From positions 372,001-436,000 of the forward strand of contig JAHGAU010000034.1 of assembly GCA_019925105.1 (NCBI GenBank): DNA of 64,000 nucleotides, read 5' to 3'. Under the pieces are notes generated by a model that did no database searches, was not told where the DNA came from, and worked only from the letters and a program-made list of their open reading frames with translations. Position 1 is the first letter of the stretch. Each line of letters starts with the position of its first letter. This document shows, piece by piece, positions 22,110-32,406 of the stretch. The stretch is from Niebla homalea. Lineage: Eukaryota > Ascomycota > Lecanoromycetes > Lecanorales > Ramalinaceae. The position numbers were made by a program, and so were the translations under genes.

Positions 22110-24128
22110 TCAGTGCACGCTGAGACCCTCATTCCCCTCAACCAGTATATTACACCGCTGCATCCATGCCTCAGGATTCACGTTCTCCCGCTTCACGATC
22201 GCCTTCACTATATCTTGCCGCTCAGCCAGGGTCTTGCTTGCAAATCCTTGCCTCCATGGCCTACCCACAATAGCCAGATTCCTCTGGCTACTTGAGTCCA
22301 GAACGTGCTTTTCGACTGCAAAGCCACATTCTTCTGCCAGATGGACGATCCAATCGCAGAGACTAGAGTAGCTGGATTTTTCAGTGTGTCTCGCATGTCT
22401 TAGGGATTGAAGATCGCCTTGCTCTATGCCATTCTTGGCTCCTTTCAAATAGTGGTCGGGATGTCCCGCCCCGCCATGATGCTTGTTCTCAGAGTCCGCA
22501 ATGGGGGAGTTGCCGCCAATGGGCACATGCTTCGCCTTACTGACCTGTGGGGCGAAGTACTTTGGCGCGGCACTGTTTGCTTTGTAGCCGTTGGACGCAC
22601 TTGGGGTACGAAAGCGTTGGCCTGACAGATTGTGTGCACAGCAGGGAATACACAGAAAGGGGGATGAAGAGAGAGAGGCAAGAAGGGGTGTCCATGGCGA
22701 GAGCTCATCAGCATGGTTGGATATGATGAATGTGCCGGTCGGAAAGATACCGTCGTGACGGTTGGGCAGGCGTGAACTTGGAGTAATGACTGGATCATTG
22801 TTTTCCTTACCGCCGTGATAATTGCTGGCGGGGCGTTTGAAGTAGGAGGTGAAACAATAGAATTTACTTGCTTTTGAAGTGCCGACTTGGGTAGTCGGTC
22901 GTGAAAATATCTCATTTTCCCGTAGCCCGGAAGAAGCAGCCGATGCACAGATTGTTGCCGGGATGAGGACGAGCTGCTTCAAGTTCTTGCGGGTGGAAAG
23001 GGAAAGCATTTTCCATGTCTTGCGCTCATGGGCATCAAAGCCCCAACCATGGAAACCTTCGCGGATGAGTACGTCGACAAGTACGCCGGTTCCACATCCG
23101 ATATCTACAAAGCCCCGAAAAGGAGGTTTCCTGGCACTGTTGGCATCTGCCCTCTTGTGCTGGAAACTTGCATCATGGCCCGCGCCATTCTGTCCATTTC
23201 GGGCAGGCAGTTGATACATCTGCTTCCAAAGCTCGATCAAGAATGCTGCAATGCTCAGGTCTTCGTAAAGACGTTTACTTGGCTCAGCCGGCTCTGCCCA
23301 AGTATCGAGTATTCTCGGCGCATGTCGTTCCTCCAGCTCCATGTATTGGTCTTGTACCCGCCGTTCCGAGGGCAGTGTATTACTAGCTCTATGTGTGTCA
23401 TCATTGATCAAGGACGACTGACATCTTTGCTTTACATCGGCAAGAAGGTCATGAGACCATTGCACCAGTCGAGCGTTGCGCCCCAAGGGTGGGTAAATTT
23501 CGTGAAAGGATATTCTCCCTCGCTGCTCCGGTGATTGTGCGTCTGAGGGTGGAGGTGAAGGGCAGAAGTGACAGTATGCATAAGCCTGGACTTGGGGTAT
23601 GTACGTTGGTATGTCTTTGACGTTGGAGACGTGAGGTATGAACATGACAAGATTGCGATGGCCATTGCGCTGAGTCTGATCTTTGGGGTTAGCATCAGAA
23701 AAGAGGAAGATGACGGATTGTATGATTGGCGTTTCTAGATGTACATCGCGTGGCGACAGTCTCCTCAAGAAAACCCTTCGAATCTTGTAGCCAGGTGAGT
23801 CGCCATTGAGGGAGCTGAGTCGATCGGACGCTCTCTGCTCCTCCTTTTTTGAAAAGGTTTTGCCTTCCGTGAGATGCCTATGATGGCTGTCATAGAGAAT
23901 ATCCGAGTGAAGGGGAGGGGATTGATTGCCAATGGCACCGCTGGGATTCTCCACAAGCTCTAAACAGGCGTCAGTGAAGAGCTTCGAGCCAAAGTCACAA
24001 GGCTGGTAGATAGTCCCTTGCCATAATTCATGAGGCAGGGCAAGGAGGCGGTCAACAATGGCGGCTCTGGCTTGTTGACTGCTGATGGGTGACGAACCCG
24101 TATAATCATCAGGCCTGGTGCTAGTCAT
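22110..24128 (-). CDS. TRM44: tRNA (uracil-2'-O)-methyltransferase
   Basis: Single exon, 672 aa from the ATG at 24128. The frame stays open 47 codons further upstream, but the extension is unlike the family and is probably leader. Trm44 uses S-adenosylmethionine to 2'-O-methylate U44 of tRNA-Ser in the cytosol. Diagnostic segments are LYEDLSIAAFLIELWKQMY (about 300-320), the SAM-binding motif FVDIGCGTGVLVDVL followed by HGWGFDAHERKTW (about 355-390), and DGIFPTGTFIISNHADELSPW ahead of FLCIPCCAHNLSG (about 490-530). The C-terminal region (NLAIVGRPWR) also fits. Length is within the fungal range. It is divergently arranged with GNA1, about 490 bp apart. Confidence 0.92.
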   Translation of the reverse strand: MTSTRPDDYTGSSPISSQQARAAIVDRLLALPHELWQGTIYQPCDFGSKLFTDACLELVENPSGAIGNQSPPLHSDILYDSHHRHLTEGKTFSKKEEQRASDRLSSLNGDSPGYKIRRVFLRRLSPRDVHLETPIIQSVIFLFSDANPKDQTQRNGHRNLVMFIPHVSNVKDIPTYIPQVQAYAYCHFCPSPPPSDAQSPEQRGRISFHEIYPPLGRNARLVQWSHDLLADVKQRCQSSLINDDTHRASNTLPSERRVQDQYMELEERHAPRILDTWAEPAEPSKRLYEDLSIAAFLIELWKQMYQLPARNGQNGAGHDASFQHKRADANSARKPPFRGFVDIGCGTGVLVDVLIREGFHGWGFDAHERKTWKMLSLSTRKNLKQLVLIPATICASAASSGLRENEIFSRPTTQVGTSKASKFYCFTSYFKRPASNYHGGKENNDPVITPSSRLPNRHDGIFPTGTFIISNHADELSPWTPLLASLSSSPFLCIPCCAHNLSGQRFRTPSASNGYKANSAAPKYFAPQVSKAKHVPIGGNSPIADSENKHHGGAGHPDHYLKGAKNGIEQGDLQSLRHARHTEKSSYSSLCDWIVHLAEECGFAVEKHVLDSSSQRNLAIVGRPWRQGFASKTLAERQDIVKAIVKRENVNPEAWMQRCNILVEGNEGLSVH

Positions 24129-24619
24129 TATATATATAGACTTATGGATGACATTGAGTAGGCAATACTTCCATATGTACTTGATATCCCTTAGAAGAGG
24201 GGTTCCTAGCTCTAAGGCTGGCCCTTGCGTCATACCTTTCAGGTTCCATTGAGCCATTCTCCTGGGCAAGCCACGCTAATTTAGCCCCATCTTTCCCTGG
24301 TACCGTGTACGGCGGGCCTTGGGGCCTGACTAAACATCCTGAAACATGGCCAAAACCGAGCTGCCATCTCCGCCACCCGTCTCACCACTTTCGCTTTCAT
24401 AGTCTCGAAGCCTCGTCTACGTCTTCGTCGACTACACTTTTATTATTATTATCCAGAGAGCTTCTTAGTTGTTTGGAAGCTGTCGGACCGCAACGGAACG
24501 AATCAGCGTCGCCGTACAACCTCTCCCGGCCCCTCTCCGCCTCCATTCACCACCCATCCCATCCCCCTAGCCTATTCAAGCTTCTATACTTCTTCTGCAA
24601 ACACACGTATCCACTCAAT
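24129..24619. other. Divergent promoter between TRM44 and GNA1
   Basis: 491 bp between two start codons on opposite strands. An AT run (TATATATATAGA) sits immediately next to the TRM44 start. C/T-rich leader precedes GNA1. No other feature. Confidence 0.5.
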
Positions 24620-25410
24620 ATGGCGACCAACGGCCTCTGGACCCCCGACTCAGGCGGCCACAATGAGCTGCACCCGTACCCAGGCCCTCGACGCCGGGAC
24701 ACCGCAACGCACCCTCCTCTCCCCACCAATCCGGTGAAACCGTCTTCCACATCAGGTATACATGCTCCCCCCTTTTTCAAACAGTACAGCAATCTACTCC
24801 CAAGCACCCCAATTATTTTCAAAAACATCTACTCCCCCCCCACCCACCCCCTCTTCCCCAACCTGCTCCACAATAAACATGCTGACCCCCTTCCCCCCTC
24901 CAAACAAACAGCCCCCTCTTCTCCCACGCCCTCATCCCATCCACAGTCCTCTCCGCCCTGCCGCAGGGGTACTCGATGCGCCCCCTCGCCGCGGGCGACT
25001 ACACCAAGGGCCACCTGGAAACGCTGAAGAACCTGACGACGGTGGGCGCGGTGACGGAAGCCGCGTGGACGGAGCGGTACGAGTGGATGCGCACCGCGGG
25101 GCGGGGCGGGTACTACTGTTTGGTGGTGTGCGACGAGCAAGGGCGCGTGGTCGGCACCGGCTGCGTCGTGGTGGAGAAGAAGTTCATACATAACCTGGGC
25201 AGTGTGGGCCACATTGAGGATATCGTGGTGCGGAAGGATCAGCAGGGGAAGAAGCTGGGGTTGCGGATCATCGAGGCGTTGGATCATATCAGTAAGGAGG
25301 TCGGGTGTTATAAGACCATCTTGGATTGTTCCGAGGCGAACGAAGGGTTTTATGTCAAGTGTGGATATAAGAGGGCGGGGCTGGAGATGGCGCATTATCA
25401 CGATAAATGA
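24620..25410 (+). CDS. GNA1: Glucosamine-6-phosphate N-acetyltransferase
   Basis: GNAT-fold enzyme that acetylates glucosamine-6-phosphate with acetyl-CoA on the route to UDP-GlcNAc, chitin and glycans. The catalytic exon, 24912-25410, is unmistakable: LFSHALIPS, ALPQGYSMRPL, GHLETLKNLTTVG, VEKKFIHNLGSVGHIEDIVV, the acetyl-CoA loop QQGKKLGLR, and the C-terminal signature YKTILDCSEANEGFYVKCG. The likely first exon is 24620-24755 (MATNGLWTPDSGG), with a GTATAC donor. The natural acceptor AAACAG at 24911 has a good TGCTGAC branch site, but the phases do not match (exon 1 ends in phase 1, exon 2 needs phase 2). The C-run right at the exon 2 start may be one base short. An acceptor at 24951 would fit phase but would delete conserved residues. 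Confidence 0.9.
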
Positions 25411-26010
25411 CTATATGGGGCCAAGGAAAGGGGCGTGGCAGGTGAGATGACGAAGCCGAGGTTGTGAAGGAAGGGGAGGGGAGGGGAGGGTGGCATGGAA
25501 TTGGTGTGGGTGATGATGGGATGTATAAGAGGAGGGTGAGCGATCTTAGCAGCATGACCCTGATGTGACCAGATTCAACAGATCCGGGCGAGATGTTAGA
25601 GCTCAATGATTTCAACGAATGTCTTCTCCATCTCAGGTATCTCACTGTACATTAGCTTGCCCGAGCAACCTGCCTTGGTTGCCTTCATCTCTTCTTCGGC
25701 CCATGTTTCCCATCCTCGTACAATTCCCGTTCATCTCTATGGCAGCAACTCCTCTCATTAGCATATCCGATTCCTTGTCGTGTTCCTACAGGCGCCATAG
25801 CTCCATTGCATACAAATATCAAGGAATTCAAGGCGAGGAAAGATGGTGTACTGGAGAACAGAGCAAGCTCTGTGCAAGAAGGTAACGATGTTGATGTAGC
25901 GATAGGTGTATCGATATGATAATGTGCATCAGACCCAAGCTGGTCCCACGCTTTCCAAGGGCCATTGTGCGTCATCAGACCCAGGGCCAAAGTTGTCATA
26001 TCATATTGAC
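25411..26010. other. Intergenic between convergent genes
   Basis: 600 bp between the 3' ends of GNA1 and the RAX1-like gene. Contains a GGGGA-rich stretch near 25470-25490. Nothing else recognised. Confidence 0.4.
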
Positions 26011-27584
26011 TCAATAGAAATTGCCCTTGGGGAAAGCGCAGAAGATACCGGTGGCGATCGCCGTGAGGATTAGAGATCCGCTCATGGCTTGGAGGAAGAT
26101 AGTGTCTTGGATTTGTCTCAGGGCCGGCTCTTGAATCCAGATTTCGCGATCCAAGATCTTGCGCAGGATGTTCCGCTTCTCGTACTTGATGACCCACGGT
26201 TCATCTTCATAGCTATTGGAGCTGCCAAGCGTGTCGAAAGAGCCCTTGGCCATGTCGTAGGAAGATGCGGATTCGTCATCAGGGCTGGCGAACAACTCCC
26301 AGGGACGGAGATGGCGGTGGTGCATGCCATGCAGAACCTATGGCGCATATCAGTATGAATGCCCATTGGAGGAGGATCGTGGTGGGAGCAGCTCACCACG
26401 CACATGCCCTTCCAGGCTGCTATCAGAGTTGAGATCCCGAGCATGAACCCGATAGCGGCCAGCACTCTCCAACCACGACCGGCATCGCTAAGAGTGACGA
26501 GAACGGCTGTGACGATGCCAGCCAAGATACCGAAGAGCCCAAGACCGCGAGCAAAGATCACCCGGGGTCGATTGCCGTTGCAAATGGACCATCGGATGAA
26601 GTTGGGGTGAGCCTGGTGACGCAAAGACCACTCGACGGTATGTACTACAGGACGAAACGCTGAAGGGTGGGTCGTTCCAGCCAAGGCATTTAGGAGGATG
26701 TTCCGCTCCTTGGAGGAGAGATTGAGTTGACGAGGGCCGTCATCCTTGATGTAGATTGTGATGATTCGAGCAATCTCGTCTCTAAACGGCTGGATGGTGA
26801 CTATGATAAAGTCAGCAGCAACTCGAATGAGGAAGAGGGGAGCAAGAGCAGGCATACATGGCTGAACCTTGACATTGGCATCCTCAAATGCACCTGCAGC
26901 TTGCCTCTGATGTGAGCTATGGGTCATGCGGCTCACGTTCAAGGTTGATGCATTGGGACTCCATCCAATATCGGATACGAGGGATAGCGTGTCTGCCTTG
27001 GGCGTCACGGGCGGTGTGTTGAATGGATTCTGCTTTACCTCGGTCACGTTGGCTGTGGGTGCTGCAAAGTCGGTCCCTTTGAATGCAGCAGCTGCCTCTG
27101 GGCTGATATGTTGCTTGGGTCCTGACGTGTTTTGCTTAGGCTCGACTTCAGGTTCTGGAGGTGTCCACGTGGGTGCCAATGCTTTCTCGCCTTCTGGCAG
27201 GTTGTTGAAGCGCTTGACGTAGTCTTTGTACCAGAGAAAGAACTGAAGATTCTCTGCAGAGTGCTCAATGTAGATGAGATAGTTCATGAAGTCTCTGGTG
27301 GTGCATGGCTACATGGAATTGATGTTAGAAGAGCTATTGCTGGATGCTGCTCTGATTGCTTGACGTAGGTTAATATTGGGCATGCTACCTACCGGACAAG
27401 TGCCTCCAGAGATGATTCGGTCAAACGATAAAGCCTCTGGGATGCCGGAGATAACTCCAGAGCCTGTAGTGCCGACCGAATTGGTGGTTGATGCACCAAA
27501 CGACTTTGGCTTTTCATCTCCAATGATGGAGGCGCTGGCGGAGTCCACGTGAGCAGGACGACGGTAGGAAAGGGAATAGACCAT
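26011..27584 (-). CDS. RAX1-like RGS-domain membrane protein
   Basis: Four exons: 27584-27393, 27308-26858, 26800-26397 and 26337-26011, giving 457 aa. It combines an RGS domain with C-terminal membrane helices, as in RAX1, which acts at the plasma membrane in polarity and growth control. The RGS core starts at FMNYLIYIEHSAENLQFFLW (about residues 71-90), is interrupted by a Pro/Thr/Ser-rich loop, and resumes at KVQPFTIQPFRDEIARI and LNLSSKERN. Hydrophobic segments follow: VIFARGLGLFGILAGIVTAV, VLAAIGFMLGISTLIAAW, and a third near the C-terminus (LILTAIATGIFCAF). The 57-nt intron 26857-26801 has a GTATGC donor and a GCTGAC branch, and is open in frame. It is assigned as an intron because removing it restores the conserved KVQPFTxQPFR spacing. 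The family assignment is from domain layout. Confidence 0.85.
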
Positions 27585-30500
27585 CGTGATTCAGGATTGA
27601 TTGACGACCGGAAAAGGTCCAGTGGGGTCTGAGGTTCAGGAAGGAGTGGACGGCTTCAATATGCCAATTCGATAGTAACAGAGGTAATTTAAGAAATAAA
27701 GATTGATGATGAAAGGTCTCTAGGTGGAGTGGAAGAGGTTGCAAGTGAGGAACAATGTGGACGCCCCACCGGGACTTTTCAACCAACCGAGATAAACGAT
27801 GAAGTCTGATTTGCAGTAAAGTCAATTTACAGATCTCGTCTAAGGGATGTTTGAGATTGAGGGTCTCGTGGAAAGAGCACGGTCCACCTCCACCAGCGAA
27901 GTGGCCGTAAATGTCCACCCGGTGTTTCCCGAATAGGTAATAGCCGCTTACGAAGTTGACAAATGGTGACAGTGACGACGTTGCAAGACACAAGAAAGAA
28001 GAGAAAAATAAGGAGAACAGAAGAGGATGAGGGAAAGATTGAACATATATGCATGTGATCGCCCCTTCTTTGAATGCCTGCAGGGGCAAAGACGAATTGA
28101 GGAGAAATGCAGGACAGAATCAGTCACGCACAATCATGCAAGGGGCTAATCCGCCATCGTGCACGATACGCAGATGCCCGCTTGCCGCTTGATGCACCTC
28201 ACGATCCATGAAGCTGTGACGGTCGTTGTGATTGAGCAGAATTTGGAACAACGTCCTTCAACCTCGCCAGTAAGATTCGAGAGCAGGGTTTAGAAGAGCT
28301 AAGCGAGAAAATAATATCGCATCAAGATTGCCGAGAGCAGAAGATGGAGTCGACCAGGGTTGAGCATACGCGGCAGCGGGGAGAAGGGGCAAAGGCCTGT
28401 TAACGCAGAGCTTCCAGAGCTCTGAGCTCTAACGAATGGCGTCATGTCCTATAAGGAGGCAGGCACTCATCTATCCAAGGGGTATTGTCAGCGATATCCC
28501 TGGCGCATAGGAGGTTCAATCCCCGCACGCAACGTCGTGCATAACCTCACGCGATACAGGCACAGAAATGAGAGAAAAACCTGATTGGAGCTGCGATCAG
28601 AAGACAATCGGGCATAAATTGGTGCCATGGAGTGTTGTCATCTTAGCGTCGCAGGTGGAGATCATTGATTGGTGGCGTCTCTGGCGCAATCTATTGGTGG
28701 CTTTGTTACAACTTACAAGCCTACAAGACCCTGATTTTCTTGCTCGCAAGACCCACCAGAAGACCGGCGTGGCTTTGCGAAACCAGGGTGATGGAACCCC
28801 CCAGCTCGGCGCAGCAGCTAGGAAGTTTTCGGCTGTTGTAATCTCTGGTAGCGTTACCGGGCTTCAAATCCTGATTAAGCTCCCAACGAATCAGAGGTGT
28901 GTGAAGGCAGATGCCACTTTCGGAAGATCATAACTTTGGGCCGTCCGCATTGCGGCCTGACACACCTTAACAACGTCGAAAGGACGATCCAAATTTATTT
29001 GACAAGACGTTACGTCCCCGCACCTTCTGGTAGATCAGAGTGGTCTGTGCGAGATGCTGGACAAACACCACAGGACACTGCAGCTGTCATTGTCGTCGCA
29101 TACAGCCGCAACTCAATGAACACTGCGAACGTCTGATTTCGCATGATCATACTAGAATGGACAAGCGACAAACCCTCAGCGATTGCACCAGCTGCCAGGT
29201 GACATCAATACCTTGTTTGGAGATCGCAATCACTTTTCCACTTCGATAGTGTCCCACAAAGGTAGGGATGAAAGCCCCACTACCTTTCCGAAATACAGTG
29301 GCCGTGTCGACTTGCCTTGCCTTGCCCTGCCCAGAATCTTTCGTCTTTCACAATCACATTTTAGAAACGCCCTTAATCATTAACTTGAGAATCCAATTGG
29401 TCAAACTCTGTCCGCGACAAGCGTGCCGTTGGGCACAGAGTCAATGTTCTCGTACAGTGGTTCAACAGCTGCCGTGTATGTTGGCTCCTTCGCTTGTGAG
29501 TACTGAGTACGGACTTCCCTTAGCACCTTTTGCTTGCATATTGTAATCAAAAGCCAGCTCACAGATTGATGTATTACGTGAGGCCAACCCATGCAAACGT
29601 TTGATCACAGCGGGTTCCGGAATTGCGAATTGACTTTCACTCTCACACCATCAATCGCCACACTATCTCACGATCTGTCATGTACGGACGCTAATCATGA
29701 TGTCGCGCAACGTCGCTTCTAACTCGGCATCAATTGCGGGACTCTTCAAATTGATTCAAGTAGGGTCTCTTCCTGGTTCGTCCATTAATTCAGAGAAGGA
29801 CGATCGAGAACATGGTGCACTGAAAAAGAGTCCTGAGCCCCTGTTGTCCTCTCACTAGAGAATCGGTTCTCGTCTTCTGTTCTTGCCCCTCCAGGCCTCT
29901 CGTTTCCATCGGTTCCTCCAATTCAGTCGCCTGCAGGGTCTTATAGTCTTATTCCGCATGATGCGAGGATTGCCGAAACGCATAGAAGTCCGTTTTCAAG
30001 TTCTAGTGTTCTACTGCTGGCGTTGTTGCAGCGGAAAGCCAATTCCGCACCTCGCCTGTCGTTGCTCATGTCTCTGTAGCCATTCACGGTCCATTGTATG
30101 TCATCATAATGTGGATTTACCTTCTTTTGAAGGACGAAAGCCGAATGTCCAGTATCCTGTGGCCATGTGGTGAATCATTCAGGTGAACGTGTGCAGTCAC
30201 TATGAGTGAAGTCTCCAGGCTTGGCCATGCTGTGATCTTCACCACATTACATCTCACAAGATCTCCTCGTCTGGCTCTTACCAATTCAGGACCAGCAGAG
30301 GAGGCAAACCCTTCCGTGTTTGAGCATTCAGAAGGTTTGATGTAACGTCCGTAAGTAAATTGCATTCGTATGACCGCGATTTGTCAGAAGATAAATATAC
30401 AAGCGTCTATTCCGACTCAACTACCATTCCCTGCAGTCTTGTTGCCTTCAAATTCCCGATGATATGTCTGTACTTTCTCAAAATTCATCAATGAAAATTC

Positions 30501-30920
30501 ATCATGTATCACCTTGTGGCACTCCTTGGCAGCACTAAATACTTGGGCCTTGACTATGCAGCTTGTAATGCCCACGACGCAATTGACTTGCATCAATATT
30601 CGAGCAAGTGTCCAAGGCAGGTGAGTGTGGGTCTTGAGTCGGCAAGCAGCACGCGCACAATCATCATGTGCATAGGGGCCGCACAGTGACATGTACTTCA
30701 CTTTCCTGAATCTCATCTATACCCTTTGTGATCGGTATCTCCCAGGCTGCTCTCAGCTTTGGGCGAGAACAAAAGAAAAGTGAAAGCATGGAAATGAGAG
30801 GGCCGGCGATCCGAGCCTGCTCAAGCTGATGCAAACATTCCGCACAGCAGATTCCAGACGGCTGACACTCGAGATAGTGGCTGCTCGTATTCACAGAATG
30901 TGCGTTAAGACTCAAGGTGT
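27585..30920. other. Gene-poor intergenic region
   Basis: 3.3 kb with no supported gene. The longest frames (28089-27514 minus, within the RAX1 leader; 28568-28933 plus, 121 codons) have no recognisable content or splice extension. No RNA gene. Confidence 0.5.
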
Positions 30921-32406
30921 TTGATGGTCGATGCAAGTGATCTACCAGCTTGCCTCTCGCAGTCAGAGACCTTGGGTCAAAGGTGCTCTGACCACATATT
31001 CCGAGCAGTACTCTCTGGGTTTCCAGACAAGCGGATCATTCTTCCGGCAGCTACAAGCATTGGAAAGGCATTTCATCATCACCTTGACCACAGCCATGAC
31101 CAGTATCTACAGGCCCTATCGGCCAATAAGACGATTGGTATCATCGCAGGCCAGGGCAATGTTGACCCATCTGATGCCGATTTACAGGCGGCAGAGCAAG
31201 GACTACAACGAATGGAAAACATTGATAGTGAATGTCGAGCAACTAGATGCAGATTTACAGCTTCCTCGACCTCCAAATACCGAAGCGGAAGAAGACCGTC
31301 ACACTGATGAACAGTGACGATCACGACAAGCGCACGACTGACAGACACTATACCAATTTCGAGCTTGCGCAAGTGCCAGTCACAAGTCTCTTCAAACCTA
31401 CGCCACCAATAACGGATTACACACACATCGCGTCAAGCTTTATGCATCATGAAATCTTGTATGCCGAAATTTGACTACGGCGTAATGTAATCCTGCGGAT
31501 AGCGACGTTGTTACGAGACTACTTGGAGCTCGCACAGAAATTGAAAGCTACCCAGGACTTGATTGATAAAGCTTGCCTTTATCAATGTCACGAAACTCTG
31601 CAGTCTGAAGCATCCCTGCTCCAGAGATCATCCAAAGAAGACGTCAAACAGAAGACAGTTGCGTGAACTATCTATTCTGCGGTATCACCTTCAATACGGA
31701 TCTAGTGCTCATCGTCCGTCCATCTTCTGTTTCTCCGTCAACGGGAATTGGAAGATCTTGTCATTCAGGCTTCCAATGAGTCAATAGCCATTTAAATTAC
31801 GAAAATTTCTTCCTCGAAGAGGTTCAACGACATTACGCCCAGCACTTTGGTACGGCTGCCATAAACAAAACTAAAAGTAAAGTAAAAGCTCAGGGTGGCC
31901 CTCGGATCTTGTCGAAGCGCTCGATCGGATGAGGAAAACTGCGGATCATGACCCCAACGAGCTCGAATTCACTCCGGCTACTTGCAAAGGGCCATCCAGA
32001 CCCGCCGACCTTGATTCCATTGAAAGGATTCTCGAGTCAGCAGTCGAGGTTCGTGTAAGTTCGAAACGAACAGTGAAGTTGCTGCCATGGAAGCCCAGCT
32101 CAGACAAAGACGAAGGTTATGTTTTCGTCAAGCGTTGGCTTCATTGAGTCCAATGAAAAGCAGATCACGATGTGCGCTTCCATACTCTCGAACCTATCAG
32201 AGATCATTGTTAAGGCGATGTATTCAAATACTGAAAGCTTGAACACTCCGATGCAGAACTTCCGGTATGAATTCGGATTTTCTTCACGGCTGGTTTTGGT
32301 ACACAACCTTCGTGGACAGACAATACCTGCAAGTACATCACATGCGGACTATCTAATGCTGTCCACTTATTCTGAACCATCAGCAATGTCGACTGATCCC
32401 AAATAG
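30921..32406 (+). pseudogene. Interrupted coding remnant, unknown family
   Basis: A series of plus-strand segments reads like one gene with frame changes and stops. 30921-31307 reads SDHIFRAVLSGFPDKRIILP and onward. 31200-31317 in another frame ends VEQLDADLQLP...TEAEEDRHTDEQ, then stop. The frame continues past two TGA codons (about 31315-31437). 31503-31666 is helical, LRDYLELAQKLKATQDLIDK. 31929-32147 and 32119-32406 (ESNEKQITMCASILSNLSEI) follow in further frames. No donor/acceptor set reconciles them, so decay or accumulated indels are more likely than splicing. The coiled, charged segments would suit a fungal STAND-type or ankyrin protein, but that is a guess. Confidence 0.3.

Noticed and set aside
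24305..25027. 240-codon plus ORF covering the GNA1 leader and intron
   Set aside because: It is promoter, exon 1, intron and out-of-frame exon 2 read through; only its GNA1 exon 1 part is kept.
27514..28089. 191-codon minus-strand ORF upstream of the RAX1-like gene
   Set aside because: Leu/Phe/His/Ser-rich read of a C/T-rich leader overlapping the real start in another frame; no domain.
28495..28545. tRNA-like word GGTTCAATCCC (28513-28523)
   Set aside because: The required T-stem and acceptor pairing are absent, so it is a chance match.
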